64,000 nucleotides of DNA from an uncultured Eremococcus sp. (GCA_943914835.1 CALUDO010000001.1:185515-249514), one strand, 5' to 3'. Shown: positions 16,969 through 26,763, counted from the first letter of the stretch. Notes: generated by a model from the sequence alone, not told the origin. Translations and numbers: made by a program.

Positions 16969-18687
16969 ATGAGTTTTGTTGATATATTATTTATATTCGT
17001 CATCATCATACTAGTTGCTGCCGGCATAATATATTATTTACGGACACAGCGAAAGAAAGAAGTCGACGAGTTACAAGCACGTAAAGAGGAAATGATGAAC
17101 GTGTCTATTGCAGACCAACTCTTTACCTTAAAGAATATGGAGCTGTCTGGACAAACAAAGCGCCAATACGAAAGTTTAGTGGCGACCTGGCAGACTATTA
17201 CCAATTTTAAATTTACTGAAATTGAATCAGCCTTAGTTGGAGCAGAGCAATATACAGAACAAATGAACCTAGTTCGCGCGAAGGCGACCTTGGATGAGGC
17301 TCGAGAAATTCTTGATGAAACAGAGGCTCAAGTGGCTGAATTACATGATGATCTAAGCAAGCTCTTAGATGTGAACACTGAGAATCATGAACGGAGCGAA
17401 GAACTACTCGAACGCTATAATGAAGCGCGTAAAAGTATCATGAATCATAGCTTTGACTATGGTCCAGCCATTGAGACCTTGGAAAAGAATATTCAATATT
17501 TAGAACTAAATTTTACACGCTATAATGAACTAACAGCCAATGGGGACCACTTAGAAGCCCAGGATATGTTGAACAGTTTGTCATCAGATTTGGATAGTTT
17601 AGAAGATATCCTGAAACGCTTACCAGCTATGTATGACCAAATTAAGAATGAATTTGAAGCTTTGGTTCAAGACTTGCGCGATGGCTACGATCGCATGGTT
17701 AAAGCTAACTTTAAATTTGATACAGATAATATCCCTGAGCAAATTGATCAAGTTCAAGAGAAACTGAATGAAGCTAAGGCAGCTATTAAGAATGCTGATT
17801 TGGCTAATGCTCAAACTCTGATGGACAAGTCTGATCGCGAAATAGAGTCCTTGTATGATCTGATGGAGGCTGAAGTAGAGGCTAAGCATGAAGTCGGTAA
17901 ACAAATGAAGGATCTAGCCAACCAGTTAAATATTGTTAAAGAAAATAATCGGTATGCTGGGATTGAAGTGGATCGCATTGCTCAGTCTTATCTCTTACAC
18001 GAAAATGAGGTAGACCAGGTAGCTGAATTCGCTCAACAAATTGAAGAAGAAGAAGGCAAATATCAAGCGCATCATCAATCTTTGGAAGCGAATCAAGCGA
18101 TTTATAGTGAAGTTGAAACAGACCTTCGTAAATCGCAAAAACGCTTAAATGAACTCGATGAGAAACAAAAAAACTTGGTTAAATCATTGGGACAATTAAG
18201 TGTCAGAGAGAAAGAGGCTAAGTCTAATCTTGACCTTTATGAATTGGATATGCGGAATATGAAACGTAGGTTGGAAAAACAACATTTACCGGGACTTAAC
18301 CAATCTTATTACGATTTATTCTATAAGGTTACCGATCAAATTGAGGACTTATCTAAACAGTTAAATCATGTCCGTATAGATATGAATGAAATTGATGCGA
18401 TGGAGGAAGACATAGAGAATCATTTGAGTCAACTTGATGAGCTGACGGAAGAAATTCTTGACAATGCTACTCTTACAGAATATATGATTCAGCATAGCAA
18501 TCGCTTCCGTTACGATTATCCTGAAATGGATCAGGCAATCCAGGAAACAGAATACCTATTCTACGATCAATATCGTTATCGGGATGCCTTATCAGTCATT
18601 GAGAAGGCTTTATATCGTGTAGATCAAGAAGGTCCTACCCAGGTCAGACGGATGTACCGTCATGAGAAAGAAAACCGAATTTATTAG
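16969..18687 (+). CDS. ezrA: Septation ring formation regulator EzrA
   Basis: EzrA is a membrane-anchored spectrin-like modulator of Z-ring assembly. The 572-residue protein has an extracellular N-terminus, one membrane helix (about 3-24), and then long coiled-coil repeats to the end, as in the family. GAGGAG precedes ATG 16969. It is transcribed alone between rpsD and the nifZ-thiI pair, a familiar position in Firmicutes. Confidence 0.95.
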   Translation: MSFVDILFIFVIIILVAAGIIYYLRTQRKKEVDELQARKEEMMNVSIADQLFTLKNMELSGQTKRQYESLVATWQTITNFKFTEIESALVGAEQYTEQMNLVRAKATLDEAREILDETEAQVAELHDDLSKLLDVNTENHERSEELLERYNEARKSIMNHSFDYGPAIETLEKNIQYLELNFTRYNELTANGDHLEAQDMLNSLSSDLDSLEDILKRLPAMYDQIKNEFEALVQDLRDGYDRMVKANFKFDTDNIPEQIDQVQEKLNEAKAAIKNADLANAQTLMDKSDREIESLYDLMEAEVEAKHEVGKQMKDLANQLNIVKENNRYAGIEVDRIAQSYLLHENEVDQVAEFAQQIEEEEGKYQAHHQSLEANQAIYSEVETDLRKSQKRLNELDEKQKNLVKSLGQLSVREKEAKSNLDLYELDMRNMKRRLEKQHLPGLNQSYYDLFYKVTDQIEDLSKQLNHVRIDMNEIDAMEEDIENHLSQLDELTEEILDNATLTEYMIQHSNRFRYDYPEMDQAIQETEYLFYDQYRYRDALSVIEKALYRVDQEGPTQVRRMYRHEKENRIY

Positions 18688-18701
18688 TCAATGAAACAAA
18701 A

Positions 18702-18757
18702 AAGCAGACTCATGCGGTAACACTAATGTTACCTGCTTATGTTGTCTGCTTTCTTTT
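18702..18757 (+). terminator. Terminator after ezrA
   Basis: AAGCAGAC and GTCTGCTT enclose a second perfect hairpin, GGTAACA-CTAA-TGTTACC, and are followed by TTCTTTTG. Confidence 0.8.
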
Positions 18758-18775
18758 GTTGTAAGGAGGAAAGAA

Positions 18776-19909
18776 ATGTACTATTTTGATAATGCGGCGA
18801 CGACCCCAGTGACTCAAGACCTCTTGGATACCTATTGTAAGGTGATTCAGTCTTATTATGCTAATCCATCTTCTGCCCATCTTTTGGGGCGTAAAGCCCA
18901 TGAATTATTAGAGACCGCACGCCAACAAGTGAGTGAAATTCTAGGATACCAAGCTGAGGAGATTTTCTTTACTTCGTCTGGGACAGAATCAAATAATTGG
19001 GTTTTTCAAGCGGTCCTATCAGCTAATCAAGAACGGCATCCAGAACGTAACCGTGTTCTTATATCCGGTATGGAACATGCATCCGTAGCCAAACAGGTGG
19101 ATTTCCTTCAGACCAAGAACATCCAAGTAGACTTAATCCCAGTGACGTCACAGGGCTATATTGATTTGGAAGCCTTGAAAGAATTATTGGATGATTCTGT
19201 CTTGATGGTATCTACCATGGCAGTCAACAATGAAATCGGAACCCTTCAACCTATTTCTCAAATAGCCTCAATCCTATCAGACACTACTATATGGCATGTA
19301 GACGGTGTTCAAGCTGTCACCAGTCAAATCAATGATATTCGCCATCCTAGGATTGACCTTCTGACCCTTTCTGGACATAAGTTTCATGCGCCTAGAGGTG
19401 TGGGTATTCTAGCAAAGCGGCAGCGTTTAGCAAGTCAACCTCTCCTATATGGGGGAGGGCAGGAGAAAGGGCAAAGGTCTTCAACTGAGAATTTAGCAGG
19501 TATAGTAACTACCGCTAAGGCTTTAAGATTGGCCCTAGAAGGACAAGAAAAAAGCAGTCAACAATTGAGACACTTTCAGTCACAAATAAGACAAGCTTTT
19601 AACCAGGCAGGTTGGCAGCTATATACCCCTGTTCAAGACGTATCTGCTCATATTATTTGTGCCTCTTTAGCCCCTGTTCCGGGGGAGGTTTTAGTGAACG
19701 CCTTTGAAGCAGAAGATGTATTGGTATCGACTACTTCAGCTTGTTCAAGCCGGGTTAAGACGAGTCATGCCACTCTAAAATCAATGGGAGTGCCGGATCA
19801 AGAAGCTGAATCTGCTATCCGGGTATCTCTTGCAGTGACAACTCAGCAAAGGGATGTAGATTATTTGCTGCAAACAATTAGCAAGGTAACAGACTCCTTG
19901 CAGGATTAA
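18776..19909 (+). CDS. nifZ: Cysteine desulfurase paired with ThiI (NifZ type)
   Basis: PLP enzyme that takes sulfur from cysteine and passes it as a persulfide. The PLP lysine lies in LSGHKFHAPRG; the mobile catalytic Cys is in TTSACSSR; ESNNWVF and HVDGVQAV are further family blocks. The 377-residue length is typical. The stop overlaps the upstream region of thiI, which points to a dedicated sulfur donor for s4U8 in tRNA, as for Bacillus NifZ. A second, different desulfurase lies at 44.8 kb. Confidence 0.93.
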   Translation: MYYFDNAATTPVTQDLLDTYCKVIQSYYANPSSAHLLGRKAHELLETARQQVSEILGYQAEEIFFTSSGTESNNWVFQAVLSANQERHPERNRVLISGMEHASVAKQVDFLQTKNIQVDLIPVTSQGYIDLEALKELLDDSVLMVSTMAVNNEIGTLQPISQIASILSDTTIWHVDGVQAVTSQINDIRHPRIDLLTLSGHKFHAPRGVGILAKRQRLASQPLLYGGGQEKGQRSSTENLAGIVTTAKALRLALEGQEKSSQQLRHFQSQIRQAFNQAGWQLYTPVQDVSAHIICASLAPVPGEVLVNAFEAEDVLVSTTSACSSRVKTSHATLKSMGVPDQEAESAIRVSLAVTTQQRDVDYLLQTISKVTDSLQD

Positions 19910-19926
19910 TGAAGAAAGGAAGACCT

Positions 19927-21144
19927 ATGACAGAGAAACAAATTGTGGTACATTACGGAGAGCTTTCGACCAAGGGTCGAAATCGTAAGAGTTTCCAGAA
20001 TAAAATCGCTGAGCAAATTCGCTATCGCACGCAATCCCTTGAAAGGGTGAAGGTAGTTCCGGAGCACGACTTCATGTATGTAAGCTGGCAGGAAACAGAC
20101 TATGAAAGCATGGTAGAAGTTCTCAAGGATATTCCCGGTATAGCTTATTTTGAACCGGTTTACCAAGTAGATAAAGAAATTCAAGCCATTAAAGCTAAGG
20201 CCGTTGACCTATTTTCTTCCTTAGAGATTCAGTCCGGGCAAACCTTTCGTATCATTGCAAAACGGCAAGATAAGACTTTTCCCTTGGAAACTTATGATAT
20301 CCAACGAGAGCTAGGCAGAACTCTTGGGCTTGCCTTCCCTGATTTGAAGGTAGACCTAAAACATGCTGATTATAGCTTAAGGGTTCAAATAGCTCAGAAG
20401 GATGCGGCCTTTTTGAGTTTGAATCGATATCCTGGTCTCCAAGGGATGCCTTATGGGTCGAGCGGTAGGGGGATGTTAATGCTTTCAGGGGGATTTGACT
20501 CTCCAATTGCAGGCTACTTAATGATGAAGCGTGGAATGGAAATTGAAGCGGTCCACTTCTCTAGTCCTCCTTATACTAGCCCACAGGCTTTAGAGAAAGC
20601 TAAGAAATTAACAGCTAAGTTGGCTCATTATGGCATGCCGATTAAATTCCATAATGTCCCGTTTGCTCATATCCAAGAAGAAATCAAAGCTTCGGTTTAT
20701 GATAATGAGTCGATGACTGTTATGCGGCGAATTATGCTTAGGATTATGGACCAGCTCTTAGTCAAATCCAAAGCGGATGCCATTATTAACGGGGAATCTT
20801 TAGGCCAAGTGGCCTCTCAGACAATTAAATCAATGCGGGTGATTAATGCAGTGACCCATACCCCCATTTTAAGACCTCTAATTGCTACTGACAAAAATGA
20901 TATTATTGCTTTAGCTGAAAAAATAGGCACCTATGACATTTCAAACGAGCCCTACGAAGATTGTTGTACAGTCTTTGCTCCGACATCTCCGCATACCCGA
21001 CCGAAACAAAAAACGATTGAAGAATTGGAGTCGAGATTAGACTTAAGAATGCTTATCGAAGAGGCAGTCCAAGGGGTTGAGACTCAAGTCATAGGTGAAG
21101 ATTATCTTGTGACTAAACAAGCTGACTTCAAAGATCTGCTCTAA
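19927..21144 (+). CDS. thiI: tRNA 4-thiouridine synthase ThiI
   Basis: Makes s4U8 in tRNA using ATP and persulfide sulfur. The 405-residue protein has an N-terminal ferredoxin-like/THUMP region, a PP-loop LSGGFDSPIAGYLM near residue 185 and the NGESLGQVASQT block. It lacks the C-terminal rhodanese domain of the enterobacterial form, as is normal in Firmicutes. ATG 19927 is preferred over 19909 because AAAGGA lies between the two. Confidence 0.96.
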   Translation: MTEKQIVVHYGELSTKGRNRKSFQNKIAEQIRYRTQSLERVKVVPEHDFMYVSWQETDYESMVEVLKDIPGIAYFEPVYQVDKEIQAIKAKAVDLFSSLEIQSGQTFRIIAKRQDKTFPLETYDIQRELGRTLGLAFPDLKVDLKHADYSLRVQIAQKDAAFLSLNRYPGLQGMPYGSSGRGMLMLSGGFDSPIAGYLMMKRGMEIEAVHFSSPPYTSPQALEKAKKLTAKLAHYGMPIKFHNVPFAHIQEEIKASVYDNESMTVMRRIMLRIMDQLLVKSKADAIINGESLGQVASQTIKSMRVINAVTHTPILRPLIATDKNDIIALAEKIGTYDISNEPYEDCCTVFAPTSPHTRPKQKTIEELESRLDLRMLIEEAVQGVETQVIGEDYLVTKQADFKDLL

Positions 21145-21161
21145 GACCTAAGCGTAATAGT

Positions 21162-21189
21162 TTGAATGCTCTTAAGGACTTGGTATACT
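21162..21189 (+). promoter_or_regulatory. Promoter of tpx
   Basis: TTGAAT (21162-21167) and TATACT (21184-21189) are 16 bases apart, with TGG before the -10. Confidence 0.75.
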
Positions 21190-21219
21190 GAAAGTATCAA
21201 ATGGAAAGGGTGTTTTACT

Positions 21220-21723
21220 ATGTCAGTGAATGAAGTAACTTTTAAAGGTGAAGCCATTGAAGTTAAAGGTCAACAACCTCAAGTGGGAGACCAAGCCCCA
21301 GATGCTAAGCTTACTAATTCTAAAGGCCAAGAACTTCAGTTAGCCGATGTACTTAAGGACAAAGTAACTATTATTTCAGTGATTCCGAATGTACTAACCC
21401 GTACCTGCGAACTTCAAACCAAACAATTTGCAGATGAAACCGAGGATAAGGGTTACCAATATATTACGGTGGGGCGGAACAGTGTTGAAGAATTCAACCA
21501 ATGGAACCAAGATAATGAATTAAGCGTCGATACTTATTCAGATAATTCAGGAGAATTTGGTAAAGCCTATGGCTTAGATATTGACCTCAATGGAGATCCT
21601 GTTTTAACACGGGCCGTCTTCGTAGTAGATCAAGCTGGTCAAGTGCAGTATGTCCAAGTAGTGCCAGAAGTGTCAGACGAGCCTGATTACAAGTCAGCTC
21701 TTAATGTCGCGGAGGGGCTATAG
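21220..21723 (+). CDS. tpx: Thiol peroxidase Tpx, one-cysteine form
   Basis: Peroxiredoxin of the Tpx family that reduces hydrogen peroxide and alkyl hydroperoxides. 167 residues, opening with the Tpx pattern VTFKGEAIEVKG and GDQAPDAKLTN. The peroxidatic cysteine is C63 in VLTRTCELQT. It is the only cysteine: the usual resolving cysteine and the SADLPFAQ-type motif are absent, so reduction needs an external thiol. ATG 21220 has AAAGGGTG upstream. Confidence 0.92.
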   Translation: MSVNEVTFKGEAIEVKGQQPQVGDQAPDAKLTNSKGQELQLADVLKDKVTIISVIPNVLTRTCELQTKQFADETEDKGYQYITVGRNSVEEFNQWNQDNELSVDTYSDNSGEFGKAYGLDIDLNGDPVLTRAVFVVDQAGQVQYVQVVPEVSDEPDYKSALNVAEGL

Positions 21724-21750
21724 TGAGTTATCCGTTATATTAAAAGTTTA

Positions 21751-21781
21751 AAGGGAGCAGGTATTTCCTGCTCCCTTTTGT
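21751..21781 (+). terminator. Intrinsic terminator of tpx
   Basis: AAGGGAGCAGG and CCTGCTCCCTT pair with a short loop and are followed by TTTGTTT. Confidence 0.95.
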
Positions 21782-21900
21782 TTATTTACTCCTAATGGAA
21801 GCCAGACTTAAAATACCCTTAAAGTTGATTTGGCTTATGCTGGACTTATTGGTTGACTATCCTATGTTAGAATAAAGATGGAGAAAGAGGAGGAAAATGA

Positions 21901-22626
21901 ATGTCTACTATTCAGAGCTTACAAGAAGCCATTAATCAAAGTCAGGACCTAGTTTTCTTTGGGGGAGCCGGGGTATCAACTGCCTCAGGAATTCCAGATT
22001 TTAGATCAGCTTCAGGGATATTTAATCAAGACCTAGGCGGGAGTTTAAGTCCTGAAATGATTATATCCCATGATTTTTTCTGCCAGTACACAGAAATATT
22101 CTTTGATTTTTATTTTAAGAATCTAGTCTACCCATCAGCTCAGCCAAATATAGTCCATCGTTATTTAGCTAAGTTAGAGGAAACAAAGAATGTGACTGTG
22201 ATCACCCAGAATATTGATGGTTTGCACCAAGAAGCAGGATCTAAAAGGGTTATTGAGCTTCACGGAAGTGTTCAGAGAAATTATTGTCTAAGCTGTGGTC
22301 ATCAGTATAGTCTGAATGACTTAAGCTTGGATGAGAATGGCATTCCCCGCTGTCCCATAGATGGAGGGCTTGTTCGACCCGATGTTACCCTCTACCAAGA
22401 AAGTCTAAATGATATGGCTATTAACCAAGCCATTGAGGCGTTGAGGCGAGCGGATTTCTTGATTGTAGCTGGGACTTCATTGATGGTCTACCCAGCAGCT
22501 AGTTTTATTCATTATTATCAAGGGGACGGGCTCGCCGTAATAAATAAGACACCTTTGAACTTACTTAGCAGTCGAACCTTAATTTTTGAAGAAGACATGG
22601 TGGATGTCTTTAAACAATTAAGGTAA
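21901..22626 (+). CDS. Sir2-family NAD-dependent protein deacylase
   Basis: Sirtuin of 241 residues. NAD-binding GGAGVSTASGIPDFRS, TQNIDGLH and catalytic H121 (ELHGS) are intact. In the small zinc module, C129, C132 and C151 are present, but the fourth position is Asp (CPID instead of CPxC), so zinc binding may be altered. AGAGGAGG precedes ATG 21901. It stands alone between tpx and the valS leader; substrate unknown. Confidence 0.9.
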   Translation: MSTIQSLQEAINQSQDLVFFGGAGVSTASGIPDFRSASGIFNQDLGGSLSPEMIISHDFFCQYTEIFFDFYFKNLVYPSAQPNIVHRYLAKLEETKNVTVITQNIDGLHQEAGSKRVIELHGSVQRNYCLSCGHQYSLNDLSLDENGIPRCPIDGGLVRPDVTLYQESLNDMAINQAIEALRRADFLIVAGTSLMVYPAASFIHYYQGDGLAVINKTPLNLLSSRTLIFEEDMVDVFKQLR

Positions 22627-22630
22627 CTTA

Positions 22631-22658
22631 TTTACAAATGGCAGTGCTATGCTATAAT
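22631..22658 (+). promoter_or_regulatory. Promoter of the valS T-box transcript
   Basis: TTTACA (22631-22636) and TATAAT (22653-22658), 16 bases apart, with TGC extending the -10. Confidence 0.85.
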
Positions 22659-22663
22659 CAAAG

Positions 22664-22890
22664 GAGATAAACGATGAAGAGAGAGAGTAGTTGGCAAATT
22701 AAGAGAGGGAGTCTAGGCTGAAAGCTCCCAGGCCGATGAAAGTAGCTTGGAGTTTTGGAAGTTGAAAGCAAGGGTTATTAGGTTTCCACGGAGGCAAGTC
22801 TCCGTTATCAAGGATAATAAGAGAGTAATCTAAAAATAGGTGGTACCACGCCGCAGCGTCCTATGTGTAAAGCACATGGGACGCTTTTGT
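22664..22890 (+). promoter_or_regulatory. T-box riboswitch of valS (tRNA-Val sensing)
   Basis: The antiterminator sequence AGGTGGTACCACG is at 22838-22850, followed by a terminator (AGCGTCC...GGACGCT, 22855-22885) with four T. Stem I begins with AGAGAGAG near 22679. The likely specifier is GTA (Val) at 22742-22744 in the context GATGAAAGTAGC. Confidence 0.94.
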
Positions 22891-22912
22891 TTGATAAAGA
22901 AAGGAAGATTGC

Positions 22913-25546
22913 ATGATGAAAGATATGTCCACTAAGTACCAACCGCAAGAAGTTGAAGCTGGTCGCTATGACTTCTGGTTGGAAAAAGGGGTTTTTAAAC
23001 CCTCACAAGATCCAAAGGCCGAACCTTACTCCATTGTTATTCCACCTCCCAATGTCACTGGTAAGCTTCACTTGGGTCATGCCTGGGATGTGACCTTACA
23101 AGATATGCTAATTCGGCAAAAACGAATGCTAGGATACGATACCCTTTGGTTACCTGGAATGGACCATGCAGGGATTGCTACTCAAGCTAAAGTTGAGGCT
23201 AAGTTAGCTGATCAAGGTATTAATAAATACGACTTAGGAAGAGATAAGTTTGTAGTCCAAGTGTGGGAATGGAAAGAAGAATATGCGAAAACCATTCGCC
23301 AACAATGGGCTAAAATGGGAATCTCTGTGGATTATTCTCGTGAACGTTTTACTTTAGATGAAGGTCTGAATAAGGCGGTCAATAAAGTTTTTGTAGACCT
23401 ATATAATAAGGGCCTCCTTTATCGTGGAGAGTATATTATCAATTGGGACCCTCAAGCACAAACGGCCTTATCGGATATTGAGGTCATCCATAAAGATGTT
23501 CAAGGGGCCTTCTATCATGTGACTTACCCAATCATTGATAGTGATCAAAGTGTTGAAATTGCTACAACGCGTCCTGAAACTCTTTTAGGAGATACTGCCA
23601 TCGCAGTTAACCCTAAGGATGAACGTTACCAAGATTTAATTGGTAAGAAGGTACTCTTGCCCTTGGTTAATCGAGAAATCCCTGTAGTTGCAGACGATTA
23701 TGTGGACATGGACTTTGGAACTGGGGTTGTAAAAATCACTCCTGCCCATGATCCTAATGACTTTGAGGTAGGGAATCGTCATGATTTACCACGTATTAAT
23801 GTCATGCATAAAGATGGTCACATGAATGATAAAGCTGGTAAATATGCAGGCATGGATCGATTTGAAGCCCGCAAAGCAATTGTTGCAGATCTTAAAGATC
23901 AAGGCTATTTAATTAAAGTAGAAGATCACTTACATTCCGTTGGTCATTCAGAACGGACAGGAGCAGTTGTAGAACCTTACTTGTCTACTCAATGGTTTGT
24001 TAAGATGCAACCCTTAGCTCAAGCAGCCATTGATAACCAAAAGAGTAAAGACAGAATTGATTTCTTCCCAGGACGATTCGAAGATACTTTCTTATCCTGG
24101 ATGGAAAATGTTCACGATTGGGTTGTTTCTCGGCAGTTATGGTGGGGACATCAAATACCTGCCTGGTACCATAAAGAAACAGGCGAAATTTACGTAGCGG
24201 AGGAAGCCCCCAAAGATGAAGAGAATTGGACACGGGACCCTGACGTCTTAGATACATGGTTTTCTTCCGCCCTATGGCCATTTTCAACCATGGGATGGCC
24301 AGACCAGGAGGAAGATTTAGAACGATACTTCCCAACCAATACCCTGGTCACAGGCTATGATATTATCTTCTTCTGGGTGAGTCGGATGATCTTTCAATCC
24401 TTAGAATTTACAGGTCGCCGACCCTTTAACAATGTTCTACTCCATGGTTTAATCCGTGATTCCCAAGGTCGAAAAATGAGTAAATCTCTTGGCAATGGGA
24501 TTGATCCTATGGATGTTATTGATGAATACGGTGTTGATGCTTTACGTTGGTTCCTAGCTAATGGATCGGCACCTGGACAAGATGTACGTTACAGTGAAGA
24601 TAAATTGGCTGCTGCATGGAATTTTATTAATAAGATATGGAATGCTAGTCGATATGTCTTAATGAATGTTGATGGGATGAGCCTGGATGATATTAGCATT
24701 GGAGATGATATGACTTTGGCCGATCAATGGATCCTATCCCGTCTGCAAGAAACAATTCAAACAGTAACCAGACTCTTTGATAAATTCGAATTTGGTGAAG
24801 CAGGACGGACACTTTATCATTTTATTTGGGATGATTACTGCGATTGGTATATTGAAATGACCAAGGAGAGCCTGCAAGGAGAGCAAGAATCAAAGACGAC
24901 CCAGTCAATCTTAATCTATGTACTAGACCAATTCTTACGTCTTCTTCATCCAATCATGCCTTTTGTTACTGAAGAAATTTGGCAACAATTAGCAGGCAAA
25001 GATGAATCAATTGTAGTTGCCACTTACCCTAAAGTAGTTGAAGAATATTCAAACCCTGAGGCTGAAATGGCCATGGACCAATTGATTCAAATCATTCGTG
25101 CCGTTCGTATGATACGTAATGAAGCGAATTCGCCCCTTTCTAAACCAGTAGATATCTTTATTAAGGTCAATAATGAAGATAACAAGGTCTTGCTTGACCG
25201 CAACCAATCATACTTAGAACGTTTTTGTAACCCAGACCATCTTCAAATTGATATTGATCCTGATACGCCTGAAGAAGTGATGAGTCAAACCTTGTCCTTC
25301 GCCCAAGTAATGATGCCTTTGGTGGGCTTAATCAAGGTTGAAGATGAGATTAAGCGCTTGGAAGAAGAAGTTGCTAGATTAGAAAAAGAAGTTGCTCGGG
25401 TCGACAAGAAGTTGGCTAATCAAGGCTTTGTTTCTAAAGCACCCCAGGCCTTAGTAGAAGAAGAACGGCAAAAGGGTATAAATTATCAAAATCAGCTTGA
25501 AGAGGTTATGGCTCGTATTAAACAATTACAAAACTTAAGGGATTAA
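22913..25546 (+). CDS. valS: Valyl-tRNA synthetase
   Basis: Class I synthetase of 877 residues. HIGH appears as HLGH in PPPNVTGKLHLGHAWD; the editing domain carries ATTRPETLLGDTA; KMSKS is in GRKMSKSLGNG; the C-terminal 60 residues form the Val-specific coiled-coil arm (KRLEEEVARLEKEVARVD). Two adjacent ATG codons (22913, 22916) follow AAAGGAAG. Transcription should respond to uncharged tRNA-Val. Confidence 0.98.
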   Translation: MMKDMSTKYQPQEVEAGRYDFWLEKGVFKPSQDPKAEPYSIVIPPPNVTGKLHLGHAWDVTLQDMLIRQKRMLGYDTLWLPGMDHAGIATQAKVEAKLADQGINKYDLGRDKFVVQVWEWKEEYAKTIRQQWAKMGISVDYSRERFTLDEGLNKAVNKVFVDLYNKGLLYRGEYIINWDPQAQTALSDIEVIHKDVQGAFYHVTYPIIDSDQSVEIATTRPETLLGDTAIAVNPKDERYQDLIGKKVLLPLVNREIPVVADDYVDMDFGTGVVKITPAHDPNDFEVGNRHDLPRINVMHKDGHMNDKAGKYAGMDRFEARKAIVADLKDQGYLIKVEDHLHSVGHSERTGAVVEPYLSTQWFVKMQPLAQAAIDNQKSKDRIDFFPGRFEDTFLSWMENVHDWVVSRQLWWGHQIPAWYHKETGEIYVAEEAPKDEENWTRDPDVLDTWFSSALWPFSTMGWPDQEEDLERYFPTNTLVTGYDIIFFWVSRMIFQSLEFTGRRPFNNVLLHGLIRDSQGRKMSKSLGNGIDPMDVIDEYGVDALRWFLANGSAPGQDVRYSEDKLAAAWNFINKIWNASRYVLMNVDGMSLDDISIGDDMTLADQWILSRLQETIQTVTRLFDKFEFGEAGRTLYHFIWDDYCDWYIEMTKESLQGEQESKTTQSILIYVLDQFLRLLHPIMPFVTEEIWQQLAGKDESIVVATYPKVVEEYSNPEAEMAMDQLIQIIRAVRMIRNEANSPLSKPVDIFIKVNNEDNKVLLDRNQSYLERFCNPDHLQIDIDPDTPEEVMSQTLSFAQVMMPLVGLIKVEDEIKRLEEEVARLEKEVARVDKKLANQGFVSKAPQALVEEERQKGINYQNQLEEVMARIKQLQNLRD

Positions 25547-25560
25547 TTTCCATAGATTAG

Positions 25561-25592
25561 GAACTCACTGCAAGTAGTGGGTTTCTTTTTTG
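25561..25592 (+). terminator. Probable terminator of valS
   Basis: GAACTCACT and AGTGGGTTTC form an imperfect stem around GCAAGT, followed by TTTTTT. Confidence 0.7.
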
Positions 25593-25664
25593 ATGTATAT
25601 TAATTATAAGGAAGCTCCAGAATATTGTGTATTTGAGGGTAGAAATTAAGAGGAGGTTCTATTA

Positions 25665-26354
25665 TTGAAGAATTTAATGCTCAAAGAATTGCCTTTAGAT
25701 TCACTGCCGCGGGAAAGGCTTTTATCTTATGGTGCTCCTGCCTTAAGTAATCAGGAACTCTTAGCCATTTTATTAAGGACGGGTTCTAAAGACTTGAATG
25801 TGATTGACTTGGCTGGACGGGTTCTCCAACACTTTGATTCTTTATATGAATTATCCCTAGCCAGTGTGGAAGAATTAACTCATATTTCAGGAATTGGTCC
25901 CATTAAGGCTACTGAAATACGGGCGGCCTTAGAATGGGGGAAACGGATGGCTATGTGTCAAATGCCCAAGTTTGGCCAAATTACCTCGACTAAAGCTGCT
26001 GGGGATTGGCTGATTTTGGAAATGAATGAACTTCAGCAAGAATATCTGGTGGCCTTATTTCTAAATGCAAAGAACGAAATTATTAAGAAAAAAACTATAT
26101 TTATGGGTACAGTTAATTCTTCCGTAGCCCACCCTCGGGAAGTATTTAAGGAAGCAGTCAAGTATCCAACTGCTCGAATCATTCTTGGTCATAATCATCC
26201 ATCTGGAGACACAGAACCATCCTTCGCTGATATTCAATTTACTCAAAGAATGATTGAGTGTGGTCAAGTGATGGGGATAGAAATCCTAGACCATTTAATC
26301 ATTGGTCAAGGAAGATATTTGAGTTTGCATGAAACGACAAATCTTTTTGAATAA
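25665..26354 (+). CDS. radC: RadC-like JAB-domain protein
   Basis: 229 residues. N-terminal helix-hairpin-helix region (PRERLLSYGAPALSNQELLAILL; ISGIGPIKATEI) and a C-terminal MPN/JAB domain with the metal motif HNHPSGDTEPSFAD. Despite the name, a direct DNA-repair role is unproven; the fold suggests a metal-dependent hydrolase. The TTG start at 25665 has AGGAGG nine bases before it; ATG 25677 is an alternative. Confidence 0.93.
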   Translation: MKNLMLKELPLDSLPRERLLSYGAPALSNQELLAILLRTGSKDLNVIDLAGRVLQHFDSLYELSLASVEELTHISGIGPIKATEIRAALEWGKRMAMCQMPKFGQITSTKAAGDWLILEMNELQQEYLVALFLNAKNEIIKKKTIFMGTVNSSVAHPREVFKEAVKYPTARIILGHNHPSGDTEPSFADIQFTQRMIECGQVMGIEILDHLIIGQGRYLSLHETTNLFE

Positions 26355-26387
26355 GGAGAGAAGGGACTTTTAATTCTGTGCAATCCA

Positions 26388-26396
26388 TGTTATACT
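26388..26396 (+). promoter_or_regulatory. Extended -10 promoter and long leader of the cold-shock gene
   Basis: TGTTATACT at 26388-26396 is an extended -10 with a weak -35. It would give a leader of about 135 bases before 26539; long leaders are typical of cold-shock mRNAs, where they control stability and translation at low temperature. Confidence 0.6.
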
Positions 26397-26538
26397 ATTC
26401 TTATGTTTTTGTAATAGGTAAGATTTTTTGTTTGAAATATTAATTATTAAATTTAAAGTCAATCATCTTTTTCGTACCATAGCAAGAATATAATAAATAA
26501 GCGTAAGCAAGATGCTAGGCGCGAGGAGGAATAACAAT

Positions 26539-26739
26539 ATGGCTCAAGGTAAAGTAAAATGGTTTAACGCAGATAAAGGTTTTGGATTCATCGAACGTGA
26601 TGGCGAAGATGATGTATTTGTACACTTCTCAGCTATCCAAAGTGAAGGTTTCAAAACTTTAGAAGAAGGTCAAGAAGTTTCTTTCGAAATTGAAGAAGGT
26701 GCGCGTGGACCTCAAGCAGCGAACGTTGAAAAAATCTAA
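26539..26739 (+). CDS. cspA: Cold shock protein (CspA family)
   Basis: 66-residue OB-fold RNA chaperone. RNP1 is KGFGFIER (13-20) and RNP2 is VFVHFSAI; GPQAANV near the end is also typical. ATG 26539 follows GAGGAGGAATAAC; the in-frame extension to 26512 lacks a ribosome site. Confidence 0.97.
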   Translation: MAQGKVKWFNADKGFGFIERDGEDDVFVHFSAIQSEGFKTLEEGQEVSFEIEEGARGPQAANVEKI

Positions 26740-26763
26740 TTAGACTTCTTTGTTTTAAGAAGC

